From: Pseudomonas ceruminis
Lineage (GTDB): Bacteria; Pseudomonadota; Gammaproteobacteria; Pseudomonadales; Pseudomonadaceae
NCBI RefSeq assembly: GCF_021602025.1
Contig: NZ_BQHW01000002.1
Location: 342,317-406,316, forward strand
Length of the DNA: 64,000 bases
Reading direction: 5' to 3'
Below, one piece after another: positions 1 through 8,101 of the stretch. A program made the translations under genes and the position numbers. Position 1 is the stretch's first letter; the number at the start of each line of letters is the position of its first letter. Under the pieces are notes generated by a model. That model searched no databases, had not been told where the DNA came from, and saw only the letters and a program-made list of their open reading frames with translations.

Positions 1-672
1 AGCACCGTGTCACCTAACGATTACCTGACACTGGCCCTGATTGCCCTGGCGTATGTGGTTGCCGAGCTGATCCAAGGCTACGGTTTTCTCGCCGTGTTCG
101 CAGCAGGCCTTGGCTTGCGCCAGGCCGAAGTGCACACCAGCCCCGACCCGCATGAACCGGCCGAGCACCTGGTGCAGCCAGTGGTCGGCCACCAGCATGT
201 CGCGCCTGAACATGCGGTAAAGGGCGACCTGGATGCTTTGGAAGACAGCCAGGTCGCGGCGGGCATCATGCTGGGCGACATGCTGGCGTTCGGCGGCCTG
301 GTGGAGCGGGCGATGGAGGTGTTCCTGGTGACCTTGCTCGGTGTGGTATTGATCGAACACTGGGACTGGCGAGCGCTGATCGTGGCTGGGGTGCTGTTCA
401 TGCTGATTCGTCCCTTGGGCACGTTGCTGATACCGTGGGGTAGCCTGTTGGACCTCCCACAGCGCGGTTTGCTGGGTTGGTTCGGGATCCGCGGGATCGG
501 CAGCCTGTACTACCTGTTCTACGCCCTCAACCACGACCTGCTGCCTGCCGTTGCCTTGACCTGCACCAACCTCACCCTGTCGGTGGTGGCGCTGAGCGTG
601 CTGGTACACGGGTTGAGTGTGCAACCGTTGCTGGCCCGTTACGAAACCGGCCGAGCGCGTCCTACCCGTTGA
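1..672 (+). CDS. Cation:proton antiporter, C-terminal part (5' end outside window)
   Basis: This is the C-terminal part of an inner-membrane monovalent cation/H+ antiporter of the CPA1 (NhaP-like) type. The reading frame is open from base 1, so the gene starts before the window and the GTG at position 7 is not its start. Hydrophobic stretches near residues 8-37, 85-120, 125-150 and 165-210 (counted from the first visible codon) look like membrane helices. The segment around GWFGIRGIGSLYYLFYAL is typical of the last helices of this family, where the conserved G-x-R-G stretch lies. A more polar linker with several His and Glu residues lies near residues 40-75. The gene ends 53 bases before the end of the convergent stress operon, with a hairpin between them. 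The ion specificity cannot be read from this fragment. Confidence 0.75.
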   Translation, partial: STVSPNDYLTLALIALAYVVAELIQGYGFLAVFAAGLGLRQAEVHTSPDPHEPAEHLVQPVVGHQHVAPEHAVKGDLDALEDSQVAAGIMLGDMLAFGGLVERAMEVFLVTLLGVVLIEHWDWRALIVAGVLFMLIRPLGTLLIPWGSLLDLPQRGLLGWFGIRGIGSLYYLFYALNHDLLPAVALTCTNLTLSVVALSVLVHGLSVQPLLARYETGRARPTR

Positions 673-685
673 TGCCTGCCCAACA

Positions 686-717
686 GCCTCCACAGGTCGG
701 CCAGAGCCTGTGGAGGC
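686..717. terminator. Bidirectional hairpin between convergent genes
   Basis: A perfect 11-bp inverted repeat (GCCTCCACAGG ... CCTGTGGAGGC) encloses a 10-base loop. It sits in the short gap between the antiporter stop codon and the stop codon of the convergent DUF3618 gene. There is no clear T-tract on either side, so it may stop transcription weakly or protect mRNA ends. Confidence 0.6.
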
Positions 718-725
718 CGCAAAGC

Positions 726-1532
726 TCAGGAAGGGAAGCCCAAGCCCGAAGACAGGTCGGTATCCCCTGCCCTGTGGGCCCCGGCCGGCACCTCTTTGGC
801 AGTCGATTCCCGGACCTTTTCCTTGACCGCCTCCTTGGCTTGCTCGCCCTTGGCCTTCAAGGTATCGGTCAACCGGTCACTGCTGGCCCCCATCAACGCG
901 TCCTCCTTACGTGTACCGGGCAAGGCGGCGCCCAACGCTGCGCCCAAGGCGATACCCAGCGCCGCCAGCACCAAGGGTTGCTCCTTGAGCAAATGATCAA
1001 ACTGCCCTTTGAGCGCCGTGGCCTGATCACCGACCTGATGGGCGGCGTCGCGCAGGCTGTCGGCAGAACCTTGCACCGACGCTCGCGCGCCCTGGCCCAG
1101 GTCACTGGCACGGTCACGTAAGTCATGGGCCTTGCCGCGCATGCTGTCGCCGGCGCCGTGCAGTGCTTCGCCGGCGTGGGCAAAAGCGCCTTTCACGCTG
1201 TCGACCGCTTCACCGAGCTTTTCACCCAGCCCTGGCCCGGTATGGGCGGGGCCAGGGTTGAATGGCCGATTCTGGTTGACACCCAACCACGCCAGGCCGA
1301 GCACTGTCAGCGCCGTGGGCACCGGGTTGTTCTTCAAGGTGGTGCCCAGATTGTGGAAGAACTCCCCGCCATTGCCTTTGCCATAGGCCAGCAACTGATC
1401 CATCAACTGGCCCGGGCTCAGGCGCTGCTCCAAGGCATCGACCAGGTCGCTGATGTGCTCGCGCTTGGCGTTGATCTCCTGCTCGAGCAGGTCGGGGTCT
1501 TTGTGCGTATCGTGTTCAAAGGAGGTACTCAT
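726..1532 (-). CDS. DUF3618 domain protein, membrane-associated, stress-type
   Basis: A 268-residue protein whose N-terminal 80 residues match the DUF3618 pattern. A charged helix (residues 12-45, with DLLEQEINAKREHISDLVDAL) is followed by a short hydrophobic segment near residues 70-85. The middle is a long Ala/Gly/Asp/His-rich amphipathic region of repeated heptad-like stretches (about 95-190), similar to ElaB/YqjD or LEA-like proteins. A second hydrophobic Ala/Leu/Gly stretch follows near 190-210 and a lysine/glutamate-rich tail ends it. It is the last gene of a minus-strand operon of three and overlaps its upstream neighbour by 4 bases. Such proteins are usually linked to stationary-phase or stress envelopes. 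The exact function is unknown. Confidence 0.7.
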   Translation of the reverse strand: MSTSFEHDTHKDPDLLEQEINAKREHISDLVDALEQRLSPGQLMDQLLAYGKGNGGEFFHNLGTTLKNNPVPTALTVLGLAWLGVNQNRPFNPGPAHTGPGLGEKLGEAVDSVKGAFAHAGEALHGAGDSMRGKAHDLRDRASDLGQGARASVQGSADSLRDAAHQVGDQATALKGQFDHLLKEQPLVLAALGIALGAALGAALPGTRKEDALMGASSDRLTDTLKAKGEQAKEAVKEKVRESTAKEVPAGAHRAGDTDLSSGLGFPS

Positions 1533-1960
1533 GGCAGTTTCCTCTTCAACGCATCCTTGTCCTGCTGCATGGCATGCAGCGTGCGATCAGGGGTCAGCTG
1601 CGAAGGCTCGAACTGCTTTTTGCCCGACTGCAGCATGATGAAACCGATAATCATCGTGACCACGCCCACGATCAGCGCCGCCAGCCACGGCGCAACGACC
1701 AACGCCAGGGCATACACCCCCGCCATCAACAGGATGATCAAGCCCGCCAGCAGCACGATGGCGCCAGCGGCCACCGCCGCGGTACCTGCCTTCAAGGTGT
1801 TGAGGTTGTGTTGCAGTTCGGCCTTGGCCAAGGCCAGTTCCTTGCTGAACAGCTCGGGCACTTCGCGCATCAACTGGCGCAGCAGGCCACCTACACCGAC
1901 CGGGTCATCCGCTGGCGTGTGCAACCCAGGGCTCACCTGCAAAGGGTCCTTGTTCATCAT
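1529..1960 (-). CDS. Phage-holin-superfamily III-like inner-membrane protein
   Basis: A 143-residue protein with an amphipathic N-terminal helix carrying LLRQLMREVPELFSKELALAKAEL (residues 28-52) and two hydrophobic hairpin segments (about 58-82 and 86-112). This layout fits the Actinobacterial Holin-X / holin superfamily III profile (YqjE-like). Despite the family name there is no phage context. The protein lies between an ElaB/YqjD-like gene and a DUF3618 gene, the same kind of grouping as yqjC-yqjD-yqjE in enterobacteria. It overlaps both neighbours by 4 bases, so the three are translationally coupled. The likely role is an inner-membrane partner in a stress-envelope complex; this part is inference. 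Confidence 0.7.
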   Translation of the reverse strand: MMNKDPLQVSPGLHTPADDPVGVGGLLRQLMREVPELFSKELALAKAELQHNLNTLKAGTAAVAAGAIVLLAGLIILLMAGVYALALVVAPWLAALIVGVVTMIIGFIMLQSGKKQFEPSQLTPDRTLHAMQQDKDALKRKLP

Positions 1961-2556
1961 TCACCTCCTTTGAGCGGGTCACGCTCCAGTGGGCCGCCGC
2001 TTACCGGCGCGCCAGCGCCCATGCCGACCGGGTCGACCGGGGTATAGGGCTTGTGGGTGGAGACATCGCTGGCACGGTCTGGCTGGGGCGCGCTGCTGTG
2101 GTAGGGCTCACTGGCACCATAAGCAGGCGGTGCGGTGGATGCCCCTGCCGTGGAACTGGCGCTGGCACGCAGAAAGCGCGACAAGGCGAAGCCGATCGCC
2201 ACGCTGCCCGCCAGGAACAACCCAGGGTTGTCCCGCGCCAGGCGCGAACCGCGATGCAGCAGGTCTTCTGCGCTTTCGTGGCGGATCTGCTCGGCAAAGC
2301 TGCCCACACATTCGGCCGCCTGGGTCAGGTATTGGGAAAGCCCCAGCGTGTCCTTGCCCTCCAACGCCGACGCTGCCGAGCGGGCGCCTTCCTGCAAGGA
2401 GTCGAGCTGATCGGCTGCCGTGTCGCGGTAATGCTCGTACTGCTCGGCGCCTTGAACTTTTGCTTCGTTTAGCAGGGCACCTGCTTCGTCGGTTATGGCG
2501 TGCAAGTGGTCCTGGGTGCTGCCCGGCGGCGATGCCGAGCCTTGATCGCGTTCCAT
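1957..2556 (-). CDS. ElaB/YqjD-like protein with C-terminal membrane anchor
   Basis: First gene of the three-gene operon. The start was placed at the ATG whose codon is at 2554-2556, because GAGGGA lies 8 bases upstream; an in-frame upstream ATG 18 codons earlier lacks such a site. The protein has 199 residues. An acidic, Gln/Ala-rich helical N-terminal half includes a coiled-coil-like stretch AEQYEHYRDTAADQLDSLQE. A region rich in Arg and Asp follows, then one hydrophobic segment GLFLAGSVAIGFALSRFL near residue 130, and a disordered Ser/Pro/Thr-rich tail. This resembles YqjD/ElaB-type tail-anchored proteins that associate with the membrane in stationary phase. Family assignment is by layout rather than by a clear motif. 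Confidence 0.6.
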   Translation of the reverse strand: MERDQGSASPPGSTQDHLHAITDEAGALLNEAKVQGAEQYEHYRDTAADQLDSLQEGARSAASALEGKDTLGLSQYLTQAAECVGSFAEQIRHESAEDLLHRGSRLARDNPGLFLAGSVAIGFALSRFLRASASSTAGASTAPPAYGASEPYHSSAPQPDRASDVSTHKPYTPVDPVGMGAGAPVSGGPLERDPLKGGE

Positions 2557-2654
2557 GGTCGTGTCCCTCGCTGATGAAGAGCCGGCAAGTGCCGGGTTGT
2601 GTGCCTTCATTCGGGGGACGCAGGGCGCGCGCGTGGAGTTCAGTCAGAATGATC

Positions 2655-2698
2655 GGTAACCCCTACCCTGGGCACCAATGGCTTGCGCAAGGGTTACC
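2655..2698. repeat. Inverted repeat upstream of the stress-membrane operon
   Basis: GGTAACCC at 2655-2662 is repeated inverted as GGGTTACC at 2691-2698, 28 bases apart. The 8-bp palindrome TTGCGCAA (2683-2690) lies directly beside the right arm. The element lies in the 178-base gap between the end of the kinase gene and the start of the ElaB/YqjD-like gene. It could be the kinase terminator or an operator for the downstream operon; the sequence does not decide between them. Confidence 0.35.
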
Positions 2699-2734
2699 GG
2701 GGCGAGGTTGGCAGGTGCGAAGTGACGGATGGCC

Positions 2735-4282
2735 TCACAACCTGAAGCGCACGTTGATCGTGCTCTTTTCACGGCGATCAACGCTGATCGCCGCAGTACC
2801 GTAACCCGAATAGCTCTTCACCAGGCGCATGCCCAAACCTGTGCCGGTGGGTTTGGGGTACGACGCGGGGAAGCCGTCACCCTCGTCGGTAACGGTGATC
2901 AAGGCATGGTCGCCAGCGTCCTTCACGCTCACGCCGATGGTGCCTTTGCCATACTTGAGCGCATTGGTGATCAGTTCGGAGATCACCAGGCCAAGCGGTG
3001 CCATCCGCTCGGGCGGCAGCACGAACGTGTCGGCCTGCAGCAGAATCTGCCGGTCGGCAATCGATTTGCCAAGGTCGCCCAACAGCGCAGCCAGGTAGTC
3101 GCCGGCGCGGACCGCCTGTGTTTCCGCATTCTGGTAAAGCCGCTCATGGACGCTGGCAATGGTCACCACGCGCCCGGCGGCGGTCTGTAGCTGCAGCTTG
3201 ACCGCTTCGTCGGCCGCAAGGTTTGCCTGGAGCAAAAGCAGGGTGTTGACCAGGTGCAGGCTGTTCTTGACGCGGTGATGGATCTCTTCCAGGTGAAAGT
3301 CGCTTTCGGTGAGCCGGGTGTGCTGGGCATCGATCAACGACAACAGCTGGGCTTCGTAGTGATGCCGCTCGGTGATGTCCCTGGACACAGCGATGATCTT
3401 GTCCACTGTACCCTGGCCGCCAAGGATGGGCGCGACCGTGACATCCCACCATTTCGGTTCGCCCTGCAGGGTGGGGCATAGTGCCTCGAAACGCGTCGCT
3501 TCACCGCTGCCCACCTTGGCCAGGGCGGCATCCACCACGCCCTGGGACGCCTCGGGCCACAACTGTGACCACACCCGGCCTTTGACCTGAGCCAGGTCAC
3601 CGATTTGCATCAGGCCTAGGCCAGCTTCGTTCATGAACTCGATTGCGCCGCCTGCTGACAGAATCTTCACGCAGTCGGGGCTCGCATTGAGCACGCTTTC
3701 CGAATAGGGGTCTGGGCGCAGGGTTTGCGCCCCCGCAGCCAACCGCTCCACCGCCATGGAAATGACGTTGGAGATACCCTCCATGAACACCAGGTCGCTT
3801 TCGATGAAATCGTCGCCGTTGCCGCTATCGGCCTCAAGCACGCCGAACGGCGCCGAAATACCACGAATAGGCACGTTTATCGCCCGCTCGATGCCGTACT
3901 TCTTGAGCAGCGAAGGGGTACGAAAACGTTGTTCCAGGCCTAAATGGTTGGACAGCACGGGCCGGTAGGTGGCCATGGCATAGCCCGCCGGGCTGGCTTC
4001 ATCGCCCCCTATCCGTGCGCTGCCGATGTCGGCCGCGTCCCACCCCACACCGTGGGAAAGCAATAATTCGTCACTCTGGGCAATGGGCATGAGCACCTTG
4101 GCAAAGCGGGTTCGCATGCCCGTTGCGACGGTTGCACACGCCTGGTCGAGCAACTCATCGAGGTCGGATGCCTTGAGCGACATCACACCAAACTCGACTA
4201 CCAGTTCATGTTGCTTGCGCAGGCGCGCATGGGACTTCTGCAGCGCTGCACGAATGGTTTCGTCTGGAGGGGACTGTTGCAT
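2735..4282 (-). CDS. Sensor histidine kinase, GAF-PAS-HisKA_2-HATPase
   Basis: A 515-residue cytosolic sensor kinase with no signal peptide or membrane segment. A GAF domain spans about residues 25-185 and a PAS domain about 192-310 (it ends in the PAC-like AVSRDITERHHYEAQL). A HisKA_2 dimerisation domain carries EIHHRVKNSLHLVNTLLLLQ, with His336 the probable phosphoacceptor. An HATPase domain contains ELITNALKYGKG (N box) and DEGDGFPASYP plus GTGLGMRLV (G boxes). HisKA_2/HWE kinases often feed general stress or light/redox pathways, which fits the stress genes on either side. No response regulator is adjacent on the same strand, so its partner is unknown. Confidence 0.85.
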   Translation of the reverse strand: MQQSPPDETIRAALQKSHARLRKQHELVVEFGVMSLKASDLDELLDQACATVATGMRTRFAKVLMPIAQSDELLLSHGVGWDAADIGSARIGGDEASPAGYAMATYRPVLSNHLGLEQRFRTPSLLKKYGIERAINVPIRGISAPFGVLEADSGNGDDFIESDLVFMEGISNVISMAVERLAAGAQTLRPDPYSESVLNASPDCVKILSAGGAIEFMNEAGLGLMQIGDLAQVKGRVWSQLWPEASQGVVDAALAKVGSGEATRFEALCPTLQGEPKWWDVTVAPILGGQGTVDKIIAVSRDITERHHYEAQLLSLIDAQHTRLTESDFHLEEIHHRVKNSLHLVNTLLLLQANLAADEAVKLQLQTAAGRVVTIASVHERLYQNAETQAVRAGDYLAALLGDLGKSIADRQILLQADTFVLPPERMAPLGLVISELITNALKYGKGTIGVSVKDAGDHALITVTDEGDGFPASYPKPTGTGLGMRLVKSYSGYGTAAISVDRREKSTINVRFRL

Positions 4283-4581
4283 GGGTATTTGCTGCTCACC
4301 AGGTGATAGGAGTCAGGCACTTCAACCAATCTACACAACTGTACGGGCGAAAGACAGGTGGCCCGTCGCCCCACGCTGATCGGCTCCACGCCAGGGCAAC
4401 CAAGCGGAAAAACGATGACCGGCATGACTCCGTGCGGTTATCGAACAGTTGCCCGGTACGCGAATTGACGGTCACTCCCAGACTGCGCACCATTGACGGG
4501 TCGGCGAGCCCTGCCCTGCCCCAGGCAAAACCGCGACGCAGCTGCTGCCGCTCACATCAAATTCAAAAAAATGATGTCCCC

Positions 4582-5916
4582 ATGACCCCTTCCAAGTTTG
4601 ATACTGCCACCCCCCTTACAGCCCACGGCTGCGTCGGTGACAAGGTTCGCCACGCCTTGGCCGTCGGCAAGACCCGTTGGGGCATGCTCGCCCTGGTGTT
4701 CTTCGCCACCACCCTGAACTACATCGACCGCGCCGCCCTCGGCATCATGCAGCCGGTGCTCGCCAAGGACATGGGCTGGACGGCCATGGACTATGCCGAC
4801 ATCAACTTCTGGTTCCAGGTGGGCTATGCGATAGGTTTCCTGTTGCAGGGCAGGCTGATCGACAAGGTCGGCGTGAAACACGCGTTCTTCGTTGCGGTGC
4901 TGCTGTGGAGCCTTGCCACCGGTGCCCATGGCCTGGCCACCTCGGCGGCAGGGTTCATGGTCTGCCGCTTCATCCTCGGCCTGACCGAGGCAGCCAACTA
5001 TCCGGCATGCGTGAAGACCACGCGCCTGTGGTTCCCGGCTGGCGAACGAGCCATCGCCACTGGCCTGTTCAACGCCGGCACCAATGTCGGCGCGATGGTC
5101 ACCCCGGCCCTGCTGCCGCTGATCCTGGCAGCCTGGGGCTGGCAGGCGGCATTCATCGCCATGGGTAGCCTGGGGCTGGTCTGGGTGGTGCTGTGGGGCC
5201 TTTACTACTTTAATCCAGAAGACCATCCGCGCGTGGCCCCGCGTGAGCTTGACTACATCCAGCAGGAGGTAGAACCGCACGCCTCGCCGCTGCCGTTCAG
5301 GCGCATCCTGCGTCAGCGTGGCACCTGGGCGTTCGCCGTGGCGTACGCGATCACAGCGCCGGTGTTCTGGTTCTACCTGTATTGGCTGCCGCCGTTTCTC
5401 AACCAGCAGTACAATCTCGGTATCAGCGTCACGCAGATGGGCATACCGCTGATCCTGATCTGGCTCACCGCAGACTTCAGCAGCATCGGCGGCGGCATCC
5501 TGTCGTCCTGGCTGATCGGCCGGGGCGTGCGGGCGACTCGCGCCCGGCTGATTTCGATGCTGATCTTCGCCTGCACCATCCTGAGCGTGGTCTTTGCCGC
5601 CCACGCCAGTGGCTTGTGGATGGCCGTGCTGGCCATCGCCGTGGCAGTGGGCGCGCACCAGGCCTGGACAGCCAACATCTGGAGCTTGGTCATGGACTAC
5701 ACGCCCAAGCACCTGGTGAGCACAGTGTTCGGCTTTGGCAGCTTGTGCGCAGCCGTCGGCGGGATGTTCATGACACAGATCGTCGGCAGCGTGCTGACCC
5801 TCACCCACAACAACTATGCCGTGTTATTTACCCTGATCCCGCTGATGTATTTCCTGGGGTTGATCTGGCTGTATTTCATGGCGCCGCGCCAGATCGAAAC
5901 GGCTGGAACGTCCTAA
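4582..5916 (+). CDS. MFS transporter, anion:cation symporter (hexuronate/aromatic acid) type
   Basis: A 444-residue inner-membrane permease with about 12 hydrophobic helices. The N-terminal LNYIDRAALGIMQPVLAKDMGW is characteristic of the ACS subfamily of the major facilitator superfamily (ExuT, GarP, phthalate and quinate-like carriers). A central cytoplasmic loop lies near residues 205-240 (NPEDHPRVAPRELDYIQQE). The start was set at the ATG at 4582, which begins the conserved protein; the frame is open upstream to 4303 but that part is not family-like. The 299 bases before it (4283-4581) hold no other gene that I can recognise. The stop codon overlaps the end of a convergent isomerase remnant. 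With a flavoprotein remnant beyond, the locus resembles a broken shikimate/quinate or sugar-acid catabolic cluster; this is inference. Confidence 0.8.
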   Translation: MTPSKFDTATPLTAHGCVGDKVRHALAVGKTRWGMLALVFFATTLNYIDRAALGIMQPVLAKDMGWTAMDYADINFWFQVGYAIGFLLQGRLIDKVGVKHAFFVAVLLWSLATGAHGLATSAAGFMVCRFILGLTEAANYPACVKTTRLWFPAGERAIATGLFNAGTNVGAMVTPALLPLILAAWGWQAAFIAMGSLGLVWVVLWGLYYFNPEDHPRVAPRELDYIQQEVEPHASPLPFRRILRQRGTWAFAVAYAITAPVFWFYLYWLPPFLNQQYNLGISVTQMGIPLILIWLTADFSSIGGGILSSWLIGRGVRATRARLISMLIFACTILSVVFAAHASGLWMAVLAIAVAVGAHQAWTANIWSLVMDYTPKHLVSTVFGFGSLCAAVGGMFMTQIVGSVLTLTHNNYAVLFTLIPLMYFLGLIWLYFMAPRQIETAGTS

Positions 5917-6257
5917 TCGAGCAGCGATGTGCGTGCCAGCACGGCTCGGGCTTTGTGCAGCGCCATGCGCGCTCGCGCTTCGCCACTCACCCCCTGCTCC
6001 AGTAATTGTCGAGTCGGGATCTCAAGGCTCAACGGCACAGCCTTTGGCAGCGCACGCAACAGGCCGACCAGGTCCGCATCGCCCTCCCCCGGGAAACGCC
6101 GCTCGTTGCGGGCCTGGCGCAGGATTTCGTCCAGGTCGGCCGGCACTGGCCCGGCCACGTCGCAGAGCTGGGCGTAACGCATGCGCTGCGGCGCCAGCCG
6201 CGCCAGGTCTTCGAGCGATGACGCCGACCGGTTGAAATGGAATGCATCCACCAACAC
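5913..6257 (-). pseudogene. Sugar-phosphate isomerase/epimerase (TIM barrel), C-terminal remnant
   Basis: On the minus strand a frame of about 115 codons reads VLVDAFHFNRSASSLEDLARLAP and continues through DVAGPVPADLDEILRQARNERRFPGEGDADLVGLL to a stop at 5913-5915. The HxN/H-F pattern, the GPVP segment and the R-x-FPGEGD motif match the C-terminal third of xylose-isomerase-like TIM-barrel proteins such as 3-dehydroshikimate dehydratase-like or hydroxypyruvate-isomerase-like enzymes. The N-terminal two thirds are missing. At the 5' side the frame runs directly into a fragment of a different family (the FAD-binding motif). Its end overlaps the stop of the MFS gene, which suggests that this convergent arrangement is original. 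Confidence 0.65.
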
Positions 6258-6302
6258 GCCGCCGGAGCCAATGACCAGAACATCGCATTCGGCTTCAATG
6301 CC
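6258..6302 (-). pseudogene. Short FAD-binding N-terminal fragment fused to the isomerase remnant
   Basis: In the same minus-strand frame as the isomerase remnant, 15 codons read GIEAECDVLVIGSGG. This is the first beta strand and glycine turn of a Rossmann FAD-binding domain, as found at the start of KstD/FumR-type flavoproteins. It stops abruptly at the second half of the GxGxxG motif, where the isomerase sequence begins. The rest of such a flavoprotein lies immediately to the right but on the opposite strand. I read this as a rearrangement scar rather than a functional fusion. Confidence 0.55.
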
Positions 6303-7688
6303 ATCCCCGACATGCACGGCGACACCCCTGGCGCTGCCACGGGTGGGCATCAGGTGATCGCCGCCCCCTATGATGCCCGCGAAGTGGGCGCACTGTTGCC
6401 GCGCCTGCGCAGGACGCTGCGCGAAACTTCGTTCATGGGCATGCCAATCATGGCCGGTGCCGACCTGGCTGCCTTTCTCAACATGACCCGTTCGCCGCGC
6501 GCGTTCGGGCAGGTGTGCAAGCGCCTCGGTCGCCATTTGTATCACCTGGCCCGCCATGGCCGGGCCATGCACCTGGTCAACGGCGTGGCGCTGGTGGCAC
6601 GCCTGGCCAAATCAGCCGAAGACCTTGGTGTACGCCTGATCGAATCGGCCCCGGCCAAGCGCCTGCTGCTCGAAGGCGGTGAAGTGCGCGGGGCGGTGGT
6701 CGGCACCGCGCAGGGTGAATTGACGGTTCGTGCCAACGCCGTAGTGCTCGCTGCAGGCGGCTTCCCCCACGACGCTGTGCGGCGCCAGCAACTGCTTGCC
6801 GGCGGCACCGCCGCCGAGGACCTTCTCGCCCTGCCCCCGACATCGTGCTCCGGCGATGGCTTGCGCCTTGGCGAGGCCGCTGGCGGTGTCGTCGCAACCG
6901 ACCTGAAGTCGGCGGTGGCGTGGGCGCCGGTGTCCAAGGTGCGACACCGTGACGGCAGCATCGGCCATTTCCCGCACATCATCGAACGCGGCAAGCCGGG
7001 CATCATCGGCGTCCTGGCCAACGGCAAGCGCTTCGTCAACGAAGCCCAGGGTTACTACGACTACGTGGCGGCGATGCTCGAGGCCGTACCGGCGGGCGAA
7101 CACGCTTGTTCGTGGCTGGTCTGCGACCACCGTTTTCTGCGCCGCTATGGCCTTGGCTATGCCCGCCCGGCCCCGCTGCCGGTATGGCCGCACCTGCGCA
7201 GCGGATACCTCAAGCGCGGCGCCAGCATCGAACAACTTGCCCAGGCCTGCGGTATCGACCCGGCCGGCTTGCGCGCCACGGTGGCCGAGTTCAACAGCCA
7301 TGCCCGTCATGGCCAGGACCCGGCATTCGGCCGCGGATCCACACCGTTCGCGCGCAAACAGGGTGATCCGCTGCACCAGGGGCCCAACCCCTGCGTCGCG
7401 CCAATCGAGCATGGGCCGTTCTATGCGGTGAAGGTTCAGGCGGGGTGCTTCGGCACGTTCGCCGGCCTGCGCACCGATGGCCACGCACGGGTGCTGGACG
7501 CCGATGGGCAGCCCATCAAAGGCCTGTATGCGGCAGGGACCGACATGGCCAGCGTGTTCGGCGGCTGGTACCCCTCCGGCGGCATCAACCTTGGTCCCGC
7601 GCTGACCTTTGGCTATGTGGCCGGGCGGCATATCGCCGGGGTGCAGGCCACGACCGGCGCCAGCACCCCGACACCGGCAGCGTGGTAA
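6303..7688 (+). pseudogene. FAD-dependent oxidoreductase (KstD/fumarate reductase type), N-terminus missing
   Basis: A frame of about 461 codons that aligns by eye with the middle and C-terminal parts of 3-ketosteroid-dehydrogenase-like flavoproteins. Visible segments include PGAATGGHQVIAAPYDARE, ANAVVLAAGGFPHD (the second FAD contact) and the C-terminal GTDMASVFGGWYPSGGINLG plus PALTFGYVAGRHIAG. The N-terminal 130-150 residues with the dinucleotide-binding GxGxxG are absent; upstream in-frame sequence to 6237 is only the reverse of the fragment at 6258-6302. Without that motif FAD cannot be bound normally, so the gene is very probably dead. Codon use is like that of its neighbours, so the break may be recent. 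Confidence 0.7.
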
Positions 7689-7747
7689 TGGCAGGATGTT
7701 GAAATTGATGATGTTTTTTTAACGTTTTTTTGCCAAACGCTTCCTTA

Positions 7748-7767
7748 GTGTGGCTTGCGAGTCACAC
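7748..7767. promoter_or_regulatory. Imperfect palindrome just upstream of the FecR-like ORF
   Basis: GTGTGGCT (7748-7755) and AGTCACAC (7760-7767) form an inverted repeat with one mismatch and a 4-base spacer. It ends 12 bases before the ATG of the FecR N-terminal gene and overlaps its ribosome-binding region (AGGTAG). Runs of T lie at 7714-7720 and 7725-7731. It could be an operator or an RNA hairpin; there is no direct evidence for either. Confidence 0.3.
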
Positions 7768-7779
7768 AGGTAGCTGAAA

Positions 7780-8046
7780 ATGAAACCACCCCCGCCCGCA
7801 CAGCCAAGCGACACCGCCATCACCGAAGCCTCGACGTGGTGCCTGCGTCTGCACGACGACGAATGCACCGCACAAGACCATGCCGCGTTCGAGCACTGGC
7901 TCCAGGCCGACCCGCTACATGCCTTCGAGTACGCCAAGATGCTCGAGATCTGGGCGCTCAGTGACCAGCTTCCCAACCACCTGGCCAGCGCAAAGAAGCT
8001 TCTCACCCACCCTGCGCCCCGCAAGGAAGGGACGCTGGACAGTTAG
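7780..8046 (+). CDS. Orphan FecR N-terminal (DUF4880) domain protein
   Basis: An 88-residue protein that matches only the N-terminal domain of FecR-type anti-sigma regulators: ASTWCLRLHDDECTAQDHAAFEHWLQADPLHAFEYAKMLEIW is the DUF4880 pattern. Full FecR proteins are about 320 residues, with a membrane helix and a periplasmic signalling domain; both are absent here. No ECF sigma factor gene is next to it. In FecR the N-terminal domain is the part that contacts the sigma factor, so a stand-alone copy might still bind a sigma factor made elsewhere. It may equally be a remnant. It is convergent with the hybrid kinase gene, 55 bases away. Confidence 0.6.
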   Translation: MKPPPPAQPSDTAITEASTWCLRLHDDECTAQDHAAFEHWLQADPLHAFEYAKMLEIWALSDQLPNHLASAKKLLTHPAPRKEGTLDS

Positions 8047-8101
8047 CCGCCTGGCGTAGGAGATATTGCTATATGGGCCCGGCAGCGTCGGACCCACAGG
8101 C

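Noticed and set aside
1529-1960. Prophage or lysis cassette, because of the holin-family match
   Set aside because: No endolysin, spanin or phage structural genes are nearby. The holin-III family is widespread as chromosomal stress-membrane proteins.
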